DNA from: Pelagophyceae sp. CCMP2097
Taxonomy: Eukaryota > Sar > Pelagophyceae
Direction: 5' to 3'
DNA length: 42,890 bases
NCBI GenBank assembly: GCA_026770575.1
Contig: MU657303.1
Coordinates: forward strand, 8,408-51,297
Shown here: positions 9,675 through 20,255 of the stretch, piece after piece
Layout: each line of letters begins with the position of its first letter
Position numbering within the stretch: the first letter of the stretch is position 1
Made by a program: the position numbers and the translations under genes
Notes under the pieces: generated by a model
What the model was told of the DNA's origin: nothing
Seen by the model: only the letters and a program-made list of their open reading frames with translations
Databases searched by the model: none

Positions 9675-9708
9675 TCCATATATTATAATATATATTATAA
9701 TATATGGA
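9675..9708. repeat. perfect 34-bp AT-rich palindrome
   Basis: The run starts TCCATATATTATAATA and is a perfect palindrome across its centre near 9691/9692, ending TATTATAATATATGGA. It can extrude as a cruciform. It lies near the change from plus-strand to minus-strand viral genes, so a terminator, promoter or origin role is possible but not shown. Confidence 0.9.
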
Positions 9709-9779
9709 GAAAGAACCCCTTTGAGTAATTAAAAAAGAAATTAAATCCTAAAAAGAACGTCCTTCGAAAAGGAGGAACT

Positions 9780-9945
9780 TGTTGGAAAAATATAAAGAGA
9801 TTGATAAACCTGTCGAAAGTATGGAAGAAATATTTCCGTGTGAAGAAGAAGAAAATTGAAAAATTGAAAAATTAATTAAACCGAAATTAAAACGGGCTTG
9901 AACTGCTACACAAATCTCTGCCGAAAAATTAGGTGAATTATAAAA
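9780..9945 (+). pseudogene. decayed acidic ORF
   Basis: A frame reading LLEKYKEIDKPVESMEEIFP then an acidic EEEE run is cut by two stops (about 9857 and 9900) before continuing as TATQISAEKLGEL. The charged, natural composition suggests a former gene. No family is recognised. Confidence 0.3.
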
Positions 9946-10160
9946 TTCGTAATAAAGAAAAAAGGAAATAATAAAAAGATTAAAGATAAGAAAAAATGAA
10001 TGAGATTAAAAGAATTATAAACATGACGCTTGAATCATGAAAAAGAGAGACAAAAATCAGAAAACCAACAAAAAAAAGAAAGTTCAAAAAGTTCAAAAAG
10101 TTCATTAGTATTTTGATGATTTTGATGATTCAGGCAGAATTTTAATTTAATTTGTTTAAT

Positions 10161-10343
10161 TTATTCTGTTTCTTCTTTAAGTTCTTTAAGGGCCGCGAGT
10201 CGTTTCTTTTCCTTTGTTTTATCTCGCCTTTCTCCGTCTTTTCTTTGAACTTCGGCTAAATCTTCAGGTGATAGCTCGGTGCGCTTTGTATAATGTACAG
10301 GAATGCGCTTCTCGACTATCCTATCCACAATAATCTGTTCGAG
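10161..10343 (-). pseudogene. C-terminal part of a decayed helical ORF
   Basis: A clean 60-codon frame ends at TAA (10161-10163), with VEKRIPVHYTKRTELSPEDL followed by a long Lys/Glu/Arg helix ending LKELKEETE. No in-frame start is found; a stop precedes it, so the N-terminal part is lost or in another frame. It lies downstream of the ATPase remnant on the same strand. It looks like a real but unnamed viral protein. Confidence 0.4.
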
Positions 10344-10345
10344 GG

Positions 10346-10690
10346 TTCAACATTTTTTTAAGATAAAAGAAAATTGTTTAAAATATAAAAAGTTTTTTCT
10401 TCAACTAGCTTAGTTTTATTATAATGATGATAGTGTATCATAATGTTTTTTTTTTTGTGTGTTCTTTCGTTCCCGTAATCCGTCTTTACCAAATCGAATA
10501 TCATCAAAAAAAAAAAAAATTTATTGACCATTTTTAACTCTCTTGATTTTCATCATTTTTTTGCCTTCGTTATCAGAAACTATTAACACATACTTTTTAA
10601 AGAAAATAGATTAAAATTTTATAAAATTCTCAGGTTTTAGCATTCTTCTCTGTAAAAAATCGTCAATTTTTTGTTAAGATAAAATCTTTG
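10346..10690. other. AT-rich, no gene seen
   Basis: Poly-A/T rich DNA between two decayed minus-strand genes. A minus frame reading DDIRFGKDGLRERKNT (about 10450-10500) might belong to the ORF downstream, but it is isolated. Nothing else is seen. Confidence 0.35.
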
Positions 10691-11263
10691 GTAAAAATTC
10701 CTCCTAGAAAAGTTTTGTGCGCTTGCTGTTAAAAGGTTTGAAATAAATTAGCATAATACAATTTTCCCTAATTGTATGTGAAACCTGAATCAAACCCTTA
10801 CATAACAGATAGATCGACAACGCAAGTGACGTTTTTTTAATGACAATCTCCGTCAAATTTTCTTTCAATTACTTTTTTATTGGTTTTTTATCTACTGGCG
10901 ACATCGTCGATTAATAATAAAACTTCCTGTTGTTCCAATCAAGTAATTTTCATCAATTCCATACCGCCATCCAAAAAATCCTTATCAAAAAGATTTTATT
11001 TTTGATTCGATGGTAGGTTTTAAAATTGATTATTTTCCTGTAAAGAATTTAATGTACTCGGCGGGCAACAGATCAGAATTTTATCGATACACCCTGAAAC
11101 AAACGATTTTTTCTACTGGTTATGAGACTCAGCGCCAGTGTGGTTTTACCTGATCCTGCACTACCAGTTAGAAGACAAACATATTTATTATTATTTTTTT
11201 AAAAAACGTGGTTTTATCAATCCATAAAGCCGGGTCATGTGAGTTCTCCTCCTCATTATAGAA
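10690..11263 (-). pseudogene. broken A32-type genome-packaging ATPase
   Basis: Read on the minus strand, pieces appear in the order of viral FtsK/HerA-like packaging ATPases. First comes DPALWIDKTTFFKK (about 11240-11200). The Walker A CLLTGSAGSGKTTLALSL follows (about 11180-11120). Then ILICCPPSTLNSLQENN (about 11070-11020) lies in a shifted frame. The Walker B is LLLIDDVAS (about 10920-10895), and LIQVSHTIRENCIMLIYF (about 10795-10740) matches the family's glutamine/arginine C-terminal motif. The Walker A Lys and Walker B Asp-Asp are still present, but at least two frameshifts and stops split them. In PLVs this enzyme pumps DNA into the capsid. Its location just downstream of the capsid gene on the same strand fits. 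The length is about 190 codons, near the family's normal size. The end point is approximate. Confidence 0.75.
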
Positions 11264-11489
11264 TCAAAATTTATTTTCTAAGGACTGCTGTATAGTATAT
11301 ATCTACATCAACCGATTAATTATCATTTTAACAATCTTCATTATAGTGTTTTATTATTATTTATATTTTTGATTTTTATGATTTTCTTTTTTGTTGCTTT
11401 CAAGTTTTAGAGAATCGATGTAACTTAAAAAACTTTAACTTCTTCAATCAATTGTGAGAAACTTGAAAACATGTAACAACCTAACAACA
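11264..11489. other. AT-rich spacer between capsid and ATPase remnants
   Basis: No recognisable frame. It separates the capsid remnant (ending near 11540) from the ATPase remnant on the minus strand. Confidence 0.4.
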
Positions 11490-11539
11490 TTATTTTATTT
11501 TCATCATTAAAATCATTAACACTTTTTGTATAAATATTA

Positions 11540-13209
11540 CTTTAAAAAAAAAAAAAAAAATAGACATTTTAAACGCTGTTTTGGTAAGAAATTCTTGGGT
11601 GGCGTCACTAAATTCGACATCGATTGTGGAATTACACGAAGATATGTTCATGCCCGATCTCAAAGCGTCGCTCTTGCCGATCATACTCTCGCAATCTATT
11701 GACATGATAAATGATCGCGCTACATTGTCTGCCAAAGTCTCATTACCATAAATTGATAAATCAGATTAATGATGAGACGCGATTCTTGCGAAACTCTTAT
11801 TCATCGCTAATGTTTTAGCGAGGATACTCCAACTTTGTTTTAAAAATCATAACCGGAGTTCTGTCTTACAATTTTATTCTTCTCGAGGGTCTGCCATTGG
11901 TAGTCACATTTTGATACTTGTTTTGACGGCACGATGTTGATGGAATTGACTGAACTCATTGATGCGCACAAATTGAAGACGTGGTACTGTGTACCTTAGG
12001 GGATTGTAGAAACTAATGATGTGGTATTCACCGCAAAATGTTTGAAAATACCATTATGTGACGCGACGATTTGGAGTCAACTTGGGGAGCCTATTCAACT
12101 ATTGCGAGATAGAGGACCACGTTATTAAAAAGCAGTCGATTTTAGATCAGCTTCGGGTCTCTCTCTTCCGTAAGACGACGCGGAAATTTTGAAATATTTT
12201 CCACGGAGCGTCTGGCGCTCCTTTCAAGACGCCGAAATGCGCCGCCTGACTCGCGTGTCGGCGCGCTTGAAAGGAGCGCCTGACGCCCTCTGGAAAATAT
12301 TTCAAAATTTGGCGCGTCAAAATATTGAAGTATTCCCACGGGAGCTGTGGACCCTGCCACCGAGACAGGGGGGTGCAGCGGCTGATTCCGCGCCCGTGTG
12401 ACTAAGTCTCTTCGTCATCATCCCTCTGGACCAACGCAAAAATCGGTATGATGACTTTGGCGAGGTAAAGTGTCGCTATATTTTCGAATTTTTATCTTTC
12501 ATATTGAACTAACAAACGAAAACGTATCAGACAAAACCTTTACGGACCATGAAGCTGATCTTAAATCGACTGATAGCAAACCATTATCATTAGAATCATG
12601 TTATAATTGTTATGCAACGGCATTTAGTCGCCCAGCAGTGTCATTGTTAACTTAACATGAGAAATTAAAGGAATTAAACCCACACACCAAATCGAGTTCT
12701 AAACTATCAGCTGAGAAAAGTGGTATATATGTGCCATTACCAAAGAACGAACCCACAAGATTGGTTAGAGGCTCAGTAAACAAATAGGATGTATTCACCA
12801 ACATTGTTATACCATCCACGGTGTTTTTCATACCGTGGCAGATTTTCTCACCCCCCATGTACTCTTAAGTGACTTGCCCATTTTTTTGGTGTATAGTCCG
12901 ATATACAGGATAATTCATTATATTGGATAACTGTGAGCCTGGATTTCGTTCACTGACTGAAGAGAAAATTCCAACACATCCAATTGCCGATATTTTTGCG
13001 TTATCGGCTAAGATTTTAATATCCGTCGAGAAAAAGGACGCATTGATGTCAACGTTACCAGCTATTTTATTAGCTGGTAATTAAATACGACAAGTCTCCC
13101 TACCTTTAAAACTCGAACCGCTGGTAGGAACGACCTTGTGATAAACTTAGCGTACAGGCGCACTGCGTGATTTGTCAATAGTCTTATAACGATGGGAAAT
13201 TCCTGACAT
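11540..13209 (-). pseudogene. broken major capsid protein (double jelly-roll type)
   Basis: The minus frame starts at ATG 13209 and reads through several stops. It has the order of Polinton/PLV capsid proteins: VVPTSGSSFKGRETCRI then LPANK near the N-terminus, an IGCVGIFSSVSERNPGSQL stretch followed by NIMNYPVYR (the usual gly-rich, sidedness segment before an N-Y), then GNGTYIPLFSADSLELDL (about 12730). A foldback element of about 150-250 bp interrupts it. The C-terminal frame (11735-11540) has FIMSIDCESMIGKSDALRSG and MNISSCNSTIDVEFSDATQE. Without the insertion it is about 1.4 kb, matching the family. Stops occur at about 13150, 13110, 12870 and 12650. Assignment is by motif order and position, since sequence identity in this family is low; alignment would settle it. 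Confidence 0.65.
12177..12319. mobile_element. foldback element inside the capsid remnant
   Basis: An arm at 12177-12232 (with AAATTTTGAAATATTTTCCA and GGCGCTCCTTTCAA) is repeated inverted at 12263-12319, about 55 bp per arm with few mismatches around a 30-bp loop. It is GC-richer than its surroundings, and a further GC-rich tail continues to about 12410. It splits the capsid remnant, so it entered after or during the decay of the virus. Confidence 0.8.
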
Positions 13210-13289
13210 GAATAAATGTATTGTTTTAATTTTAACTTATTATTTTAATTTTATTAATTTCAATTAAGAAATTAACAAACAAGCACATA

Positions 13290-13640
13290 TGACTTTTTCA
13301 ATCATGACAATATGAAAATTCAATTATACGCGATGCTTGAAAGGGGAACTCTTCCTCTGAATCCAAGTCAATAGGATCAAAGGAAAATATAAATGTTTTG
13401 GAAGAGTATCTATTGAATAGAAGGGAGTGTCTGGTAGATTAAATACATCTCTTATGAGAGTTATTTGTAACCCTTTGTTATTTTTCGATAATTTTTTTTA
13501 TTTCGCGTGGATATACCATTTGCACTTATTAAGTTTTTTGCATTGCCGTATAAAGGAATGATCAAATAATTCACATTTGATTAAACGACTCGCATTAAAA
13601 AAAAATGTTGTATACTGTGCAAGAAAACCGTACCCTCAGT
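13290..13640 (-). pseudogene. decayed gene upstream of the capsid gene
   Basis: Two frames on the minus strand join by one shift near 13400: GLQITLIRDVFNLPDTPFYS followed by an acidic segment with SFDPIDLDSEEEFPF. Composition is natural and the location just before the capsid start suggests a virion gene (penton or minor capsid would be typical in PLVs), but no family motif is seen. Confidence 0.3.
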
Positions 13641-13849
13641 TTTTGTTTTTCTTGTTTATAAACTCCAAGAAATGGAAATGAAGTATAAATGCTTACAATT
13701 AAATTACCAGACTCACTAATTTATTTAATGAATTCAATAAAATTACCGTTTTTTTATTATCGTTCTTCTTTTTACGAATCAATTAAAGTTTTTTCTATCG
13801 TATTCACGGCTTGCAAATAATCACCATTATTTATATCATATGCCGATTA

Positions 13850-14075
13850 ACCCACACCGCTCACCCCCTTGCCTGTATTTTAAAACCTTTGATGCCGCCA
13901 GCAACAAAAAATGGTATCTCAGCATTTCCAGTCATTGCGATGATTCCGCTTGCTGCCTCTCCAACCTTTCCGAGAGTTTACGTCCAATAATTCTCGCGAC
14001 AATCGCACTTTTACGATCAATGGTTCTCGCTTGTCGGTTAGATTTTCTTGCGAATAACCGAAAGCCCATTTTACA
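13850..14075 (-). pseudogene. decayed small basic viral ORF
   Basis: On the minus strand an ATG at about 14070 opens a basic frame (MGFRLFARKSNRQARTIDRK). After a single frameshift near 13960 it continues as VGEAASGIIAMTGNAEIPFF and ends GGIKGFKIQA. The plus-strand frame over the same bases (13840-14082) is a shadow. It looks like a small virion or DNA-binding protein. No family is recognised. Confidence 0.35.
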
Positions 14076-14099
14076 CAGTTAATAAATAAAATTAATCAA

Positions 14100-14630
14100 G
14101 TTGGTTTTTAATTGAATTTTTTTCAAAAAACATACGTTTCAACTCTTTCTCCGTAAATGAATATTAATTTTTTTGTATAAAAAGCCTTTTTAAAAATTAT
14201 AAATCTTACTACGTATAAATCGCGAGAACTTTTGAAAACAATTACGTAATTATTTACAATCGGATTACTTCGATTCGATGCTATATTTTATTTTATTAAA
14301 GAGTTGTGCATCCAATTCAGTCTGTTTAATATCTTCGTTTTTTTCTCGTCAATTTTACTGTCATCGTCCATGAGACGTCGGCTTAAACATCGTCATAGTT
14401 ATCATTTAATACTCATTCTTCAATAAAGATTATATTTATTTATCATCATTTTCGTTTCGTTTTGTCGCGGTGTTCTCAAAAATAATATATTGTCCGAAAC
14501 TACATCGAACTGTTCGTAGTGACTTTTCCGTCTTCATGTCAACAAAAATTTGTATTAAAATCGACAGCGTTCCTATAAAAGGCGAATTTATTTAGGATAT
14601 TCTTGAAGATGAAGAAGAAAATATTAATAT
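14100..14630. other. AT-rich, short decayed frames only
   Basis: A minus frame with EDIKQTELDAQLFNKIKYSI (about 14330-14270) and a plus frame with MSTKICIKIDSVPIKGEFI (about 14540-14590) are both short and cut by stops. Neither is recognised. Confidence 0.3.
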
Positions 14631-14638
14631 ATAATGAA

Positions 14639-14929
14639 TTAAATACTTGATTTAAAATCCAAAAAAAAAATAAAATCAAAAATTGTGAAGTTAGTAAAAT
14701 AATTAAAATCCAATGTTTTTTTTATAATTTCCTGATGTCCCTGTAATAATTGTTGTGCTGGTTTCTTTGTGATACAATGACTTCTTGATTCATTTTGTAG
14801 AAAAGGATCATCCGGAAACAACGTCACAGTTAATAATAATATCTGCTCTTGTTTTAAACAGATCACAAATTTAAAAAATGAGGAATATACTAATTCGTTG
14901 CCCCGCGCGTATATATCGCTAAGGATCAT
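14639..14929 (-). CDS. unknown small viral ORF
   Basis: An uninterrupted frame of 96 codons with moderate hydrophobic segments (YSSFFKFVICL and, near the end, FTNFTIFDFIFFLDF). A membrane association is possible. The start at 14929 lies in the first of two identical 21-bp repeats (14909-14929 and 14969-14989, 60 bp apart), so the start region has been duplicated. No family is recognised and the frame may simply be the last unbroken part of a larger gene. Confidence 0.35.
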   Translation of the reverse strand: MILSDIYARGNELVYSSFFKFVICLKQEQILLLTVTLFPDDPFLQNESRSHCITKKPAQQLLQGHQEIIKKTLDFNYFTNFTIFDFIFFLDFKSSI

Positions 14930-15104
14930 GAAACCGTAAGTTCTCGCACCAAATCCATTTCATGTTGGGTATATATCGCTAAGGATCATTCCCGCATTTG
15001 TTCTTGTAATGGTTGTAATTGTTAAATTACGATTATTTCAACACGGATGGAATTAAATTAGAAAGATGCCTCTACTTTGTCTCTTTGAAACAACCCCGTA
15101 TGAA

Positions 15105-15795
15105 CCCGGTGACAATCGATTCAAACCATTAAATCGTGCGTGGGCGATACATTTGAAGCAATTTTTTTTATATATTTTACTTCGGTTTCATTAACAGCCG
15201 TTTTTTTTATAGCAAATACATCTATAAATTTGACGCGCAATTATTTAGCCGTGGTTGTGTTTTTTACTTCAAAACCAGTTTTTTCCTGATCAATAGTTTA
15301 TACTGATTCGTTGAGATGACATTGGATAAGATTAATATACTAGCCCCCGCATGGTATATAGTATCAATTGATGAAATATTAAAATTCGGATAAATACCCG
15401 ATACTACAAATGCCTCAGTCGCGATTTATGTGATAATTTGATCCGGCAGGGTATTGCGGAATGTTGTCCAAGTTAAAAAAAAACTCACCCCAGTGGAGTT
15501 GTAAGTCGTATCATTGGAGGATATATTAAAATTTGGATACGTTCCCGTAACCGATGATGCCCCGCTGGCGGTTAGCCCAACAACTTTGTTTGGGGAACTA
15601 TTTGAGAAGGTTGTCCCTGTTTAAGATAAGCCCGGCTGTATAATAAATTGAAGCGCCGGTAGCGCCGATTGCGCCGGTAGCGCCGATAGCCCCAGTAGCC
15701 CCAGTTGCATTAATTGTTGCTTTATCGAAAACGCTGGTTTCACAATAATTTTGAAATACACCACTTTAAAATTCCATCTCGGCTGTCGTAAGATC
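15105..15795 (-). pseudogene. decayed fibre-like gene B (collagen-like plus YPNF repeats)
   Basis: On the minus strand, a collagen-like run of Gly-X-Y triplets (NATGATGAIGATGAIGATGA, about 15715-15650) is followed after a frameshift by KVVGLTASGASSVTGTYPNF and a second repeat, SGIYPNFNISSIDT (about 15400-15360). The TGTYPNF.IS motif recurs in tail or fibre proteins of many marine viruses. A charged tail with NETEVKYIKKIASNVS follows to about 15110. Several stops break it. Such proteins form spikes for host attachment in PLVs and larger algal viruses. Its relation to gene A (19502-16160) may be one gene split by decay or two paralogues. Confidence 0.6.
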
Positions 15796-15845
15796 ATGAT
15801 AAACCAACAATTAAGAAAATTCAAAATCAGACGATTCCGATCCAT

Positions 15846-16159
15846 TTCCTACAAATCATTTATACACAATATTGTTGTAGTAGCGATTGCCGTTGTTTTT
15901 AAAACACTTCTTTTATTCACGTTTTGACTAAGTACATTACTTCCAATTGAAATGCTTTAGAATTTGTAATTGCCATGTTACATAGCAGATAAGCATCTCC
16001 ATCGCTTGTAAATGGTGTGACATTTGGACCTTAAATACCAGAAACTCTTTTTTAGTCCATGATGACCAATTTATATTTGAGAATCTAATCTACTCACTAA
16101 ATCGATGTTATTGAAAAAACGAAAAATAAACTTGTCGGTAAATTCACATTGAACAAGAT
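15846..16159. other. AT-rich, no intact gene
   Basis: Short frames between the two fibre-like remnants. A minus frame with ILFNVNLPTSLFFVFSI (about 16150-16110) may be the C-terminal end of fibre gene A. Confidence 0.3.
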
Positions 16160-16439
16160 TTTTGTTTATTGCACACCCTTTATTACATCGACTGTTCCAG
16201 AAATTAAACCAGGAGTTGTTGTCTTGGTGGGGAGTGTCCCTGAAATCGTCGCGGTTCGTGTTGAATCTATTATATCAAGTAGGGTAGTCGTTACATCATA
16301 AGTATGTGCTGGAAAATTCATGTCTGGAGGTATCAATCACATTTTCTCGAAATCAGTTTCATAAGGTCTAACGCTCAATTTCTTTTATAATTAAATGTGT
16401 GTGTCATCGAAGTCCAGATTTGCGCTATTGGTTTGTAAA

Positions 16440-16540
16440 TAAATGGTGTGAATAAATCGAGTTTATTTTGATAAGAATATTATTTATCGAGTTAATTTGA
16501 ATTTGGATTAATTCATCGAGTTAATTTGAATTTGAATTTT
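16440..16540. repeat. short tandem repeat in the fibre region
   Basis: The unit ATCGAGTTAATTTGAATTTG recurs at about 30-40 bp spacing, with a third partial copy. It overlaps the decayed fibre gene. Confidence 0.6.
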
Positions 16541-18254
16541 AAAAATAATATCATTCACAGAGTTCGCGTTCCCTAAGATGGTATAAACAAAAAATACCAA
16601 GGTTTTAAAGTTTTATATTTTCCAGTCACTCTTATAACTTGATTGACAAAAAAAGTAAATTATCCGTTTTGTACAATGAGTTTATATCTGATTACCGTCC
16701 CCGAGAGTACGATGCTGCTTGATGTATGTGTGTTGATTTACGAGTCATAACTTAAATCTGTAATTTTATTCGAATATTACAAACTTGCACGATTTACAAC
16801 AATCGTGTCGTAGGGAGACTTCAAAATGTTTGTTTCTATATGACTTACTTTGTCTGTACATAAAATGTCTGGGTTAGTTGTAGAAAACCCAAGCAATTTA
16901 TTCGTCTGTGCATTCGTTAATCGGCAAGAAAATTCGAACTTATTGGGAAATTGTTTGTCAAACCACATACAATATGAAAATTTAAAATCATTTACAATGT
17001 TGCTTACAAGTCTATACCCCGAAGGTGGCTCTGTTAGTACATAATTACCAGATAACTCATTACTGTTTAGGGTTGTGTTCCCGAACCTCATCCTCGATGA
17101 ATTGAGTTGAATGGGTGCTATTGAGAATTTAGAATCTATTAAAAACCTCGGCTGCAATTGCTCTTTTACTTTCAATGAAAATAGAGGAATTTACTAAATT
17201 TGTTGTCTCTGTTTTCTTACATGGGATGTTAGTCAGTGTTAAATTTGTACCTTCGAGGTCAATTTCACCATCACTGGTGTATGTCGTTTTAATTTAAAAA
17301 TTGTTCTCATTGTTTTGTTTAGGAAGTTCCGTCTCCTATTGGATTCTGCTCCCAATTGGATTCGGAATGGCAAATGAAAGGGTTTGAAAATGCAATTTGT
17401 TCAGAAAAAGCATTTTTGCACCAATCTTAGAGCTTTAAAAGTTTGAAAAAATCAGAAGAAGGTTGGAATTCAATAGGGGATCCTGAATTCAATAGGGGAA
17501 AGGACTTCTTATCATAATATTAGAAGTTGCCGCAGTGTATATAAAATCTGATAAAGTCGCCAATGCACCATTTTAATCGTATCCTAATTTCGGGTTGAAT
17601 TATGAATTTAATTGGGTGTTGTTTGTGACTGTATCAAGTAATACAGACAATCCAAATGATAAACTCGTCACTGTACAAAGAGGATCGTATTTGTCATGCT
17701 CCGCTTTCACTCAAACTAAATTCATTATTATCCTTACGTAAATTGAGATCCCACTCTTTGGACAATGGGCTGTATGTTTCATTGTAAAAAATAGGTATTA
17801 TTGATGAATTTGGACTTAACTTGAATGGAATAACTTCCAATTGTGATGCCAAGCAGTGGATTCATTTACATTAAAAATTGGGTCGTTATCGATAAATAAA
17901 TTCGTATTTAATTGTCCTGCTTCTTTACTCAATGAACTATTGAAATCAATAAGTAAATAATAATAAGAATCTCTGACAAGTCCGGAATATAATTTAATTT
18001 TTTCTCGATTCTTAGACAATATAACCTGTTTCTATTTTTGTTCAGGGTATATAAGTCAGAGAAAAATCACTCGTTATACTTTAAGTGATCCCCCCTGAGG
18101 CTGATAATAATGTATTCACTATAAAATTCGGTTTTGTACCAGAAACATTGATGCACCAGTTGCTGTTAGTGTAGTAGTCACATTCGGCAACGTGTTCCTG
18201 ATTATGTTTTAATTTTTTTTTATGAAATTCAAGTTCCCGTGACCATGAATTTTG

Positions 18255-18450
18255 TATCTGTTGAACTTATTACATTCGTCCAAGGTATTAAGACATTTGC
18301 CCCCCAAGTCTATTTAGTATCCACTGAACTAATTATATTTGTCCCCGATATTGAGACATTCCCCCACCCTGTGTATGTAGTATCCACTGAACTAATTTCA
18401 TTTATCCCAGATATTGAGTCATTTGTCCCCCCTGTGTATGAAGTGTCGTT
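18255..18450. repeat. 63-bp tandem repeat in fibre gene A
   Basis: GTATCCACTGAACTAATT starts at 18317 and 18380, and related units precede and follow, giving about three copies of 63 bp (21 codons). Because the period is a multiple of three, the repeat kept its frame on the minus strand. Confidence 0.8.
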
Positions 18451-19502
18451 ATCAATAGGAAAAATTGTAAATAATTTACCCACTACTACACTCAATGAAT
18501 TATTAAAATCAATAAATAAATTATTTGAAACATCGAGTATCAACCCAGAGACTGCTTCAAGTTTTCTCGATTCAGTGACAATGTTATCGGTTTTATTTTT
18601 GCGTAAAGTATATAAGTCAGAGAGAAATCATTTGTTACAATTATTGTTATGCCGAAAAAACCCGTTTATATTGGACTTGTGATTGTAAAATCGGGGTAAA
18701 TTCCAGTAACCACTGATGCGCCACCCCTCCGTAAAATCATGGCAAGATCGGGCGATGTGCTTCTAATTATGTTAGAAATTAATGAAATTTCTGCTCCAGC
18801 CACACTATATGTCATGTTAATCGATTTGATCTGATAAGATCCAGATAAAGAAAAGTGACTTTCGAACCCGCCGAAAATTGAGTTTTTGTTGATGAAATAT
18901 AAAAATTTGGGTATGTTCAAGTAACAGTTGAAGCACCACTGGTTGTTAAATCGATTATTTGCTCCTGGGGGGAAATCACACCGAGATGTCCGCTTGAATC
19001 AATTACAAGAGTCTTGTCTTTATTTACAGTAAAACCTCCTGAATTTAAATTTAGTCCGTTACCTGCATAATATACCGGATATATTACAACCAACTTTATT
19101 TTTATTTATTTTCAACGAGTTAATATTATAATTTAATGGGAATTGAGTTAAATTAATTAAAAAAAAGTGGATTAGAAACTATATTAAGAGGCGCATTTAA
19201 ACCATCATTTCCATCATTTCCATTATTTCCTTCTAAACCGCCTTTACCGTCTTTACCTTTTTTTTTCGTCTCCCATCATCTCCGGGTGGACCTGGGACTA
19301 GCGAGATTGGATCGGAAGGACTTGGAACTAGCGAGATTGGACCAATTGGACCAGGAGCGCCTGTAAAACCACGCCGCCCAACATCGCCTGTTTCCCCTTT
19401 TAAGCCTGTATACCCTATTAAGCCTGGTTTATTTCGTAAATCAATTAATTGGACAGATAAATCCTTTAAAAAAAAATTTAGCTCAAATTTCTTCAACATC
19501 AA

Positions 19503-19859
19503 AGATATTAGTTATTGGGATTTTAATATTCAGTCTCGTTATGATTAATAATGTTTATATTTTGATTATTAAAAGCAATTATTTTTTATAAAATAAACAG
19601 GCTCGGGAATTTTAAAGGATGTTATCGATTCATCATTTTTTTATTACAAGGTCCCCCCCCCCCTTTTATTTAAAAATCCTTTATATATACAAGTTCATAA
19701 ACTATATTCGATGTTTTGAGATCATATAAACTTCCATATAATATAGAATTTTATTTTCAATTTATTCAAACGAATAAAATTATCGGCACATTCACCCCAT
19801 TCGATTGTACCGGGTGGGTTAGTGGTTCTGAATAATATTCAGGATTTTCATTGTATATT
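19503..19859. other. AT-rich spacer
   Basis: No gene is seen. A run of 10 C after TACAAGGT (about 19650) and poly-A/T tracts stand out only as low-complexity sequence. Confidence 0.4.
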
Positions 19860-20045
19860 TTAAAAGAATTTTTCAGTGAGCGTTTTTGATGTCGCGATCA
19901 ACCACTCGTGGTTGTTAAGTCTCGCCTCACTACGATAATACATATCCTCAGATAATTATTGTAATCTTGTTTCAAGTTCTCTCATTTTTGTCTTATATTT
20001 AATTCTAATTCCTAATATACACAGAATATTAAATCCATCAGGCAT
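19860..20045 (-). pseudogene. small viral ORF with one stop
   Basis: ATG at 20045 to TAA at 19860-19862, 61 codons, with one in-frame TAA in the middle. It opens with a hydrophobic segment (MPDGFNILCILGIRIKY) and follows with a coiled-coil-like part (MRELETRLQ, stop, LSEDMYYRSEARLNNHEWL). The layout suggests a small single-pass membrane protein. No family is recognised. Confidence 0.4.
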
Positions 20046-20255
20046 TGGAAATGTGTATTTTTATAATCGTTGCGTCACACAGGTGCTCATTCCGATTTTA
20101 ATCCGCGCTTTTCTACGAGAATTACCATTGTGCATCGTTATCGCATAAAATGCCAAATTTTTTTCTTGTCAGTTTTCCTATATTGTTCCTCCAAATTTAT
20201 TTTATCATAATACTTCATAAAATAGTGCGTATAAAAAAAATAAAGATTAATTTTT

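Larger units (their letters stand above)
16160..19502 (-). pseudogene. decayed large fibre-like gene A
   Basis: The minus strand begins at ATG 19502 with a short coiled-coil-like stretch. It enters a collagen-like Gly-X-Y run (GYTGLKGETGDVGRRGFTGA, continuing GPIGPISLVP), then passes through repeats: GASVVTGIYPDFTIT (about 18700), a 21-residue repeat with YTGWGNVSISGTNIISSVDT (18543-18240, 63-bp period), then IDFNSSLSKEAGQLNTNLFI (about 17940). A better-preserved frame at 17175-16777 contains SGNYVLTEPPSGYRLVSNIV. The last piece is MNFPAHTYDVTTTLLDI (16321-16166). Frames change at least six times. The architecture of collagen stalk plus beta-rich repeats is typical of virion fibres that bind host cells. 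Total length, about 1,100 codons, is large for a PLV gene, so more than one gene may be merged here. Confidence 0.6.

Noticed and set aside
13840..14082. Plus-strand 80-codon frame
   Set aside because: The minus strand over the same bases has more natural composition and fits the surrounding viral gene direction; the plus frame is its shadow.
15621..15845. Minus-strand 74-codon frame with LGLLGLSALPAQSALPALQ
   Set aside because: It is the wrong frame across the Gly-X-Y codons; the adjacent frame gives the collagen-like run.
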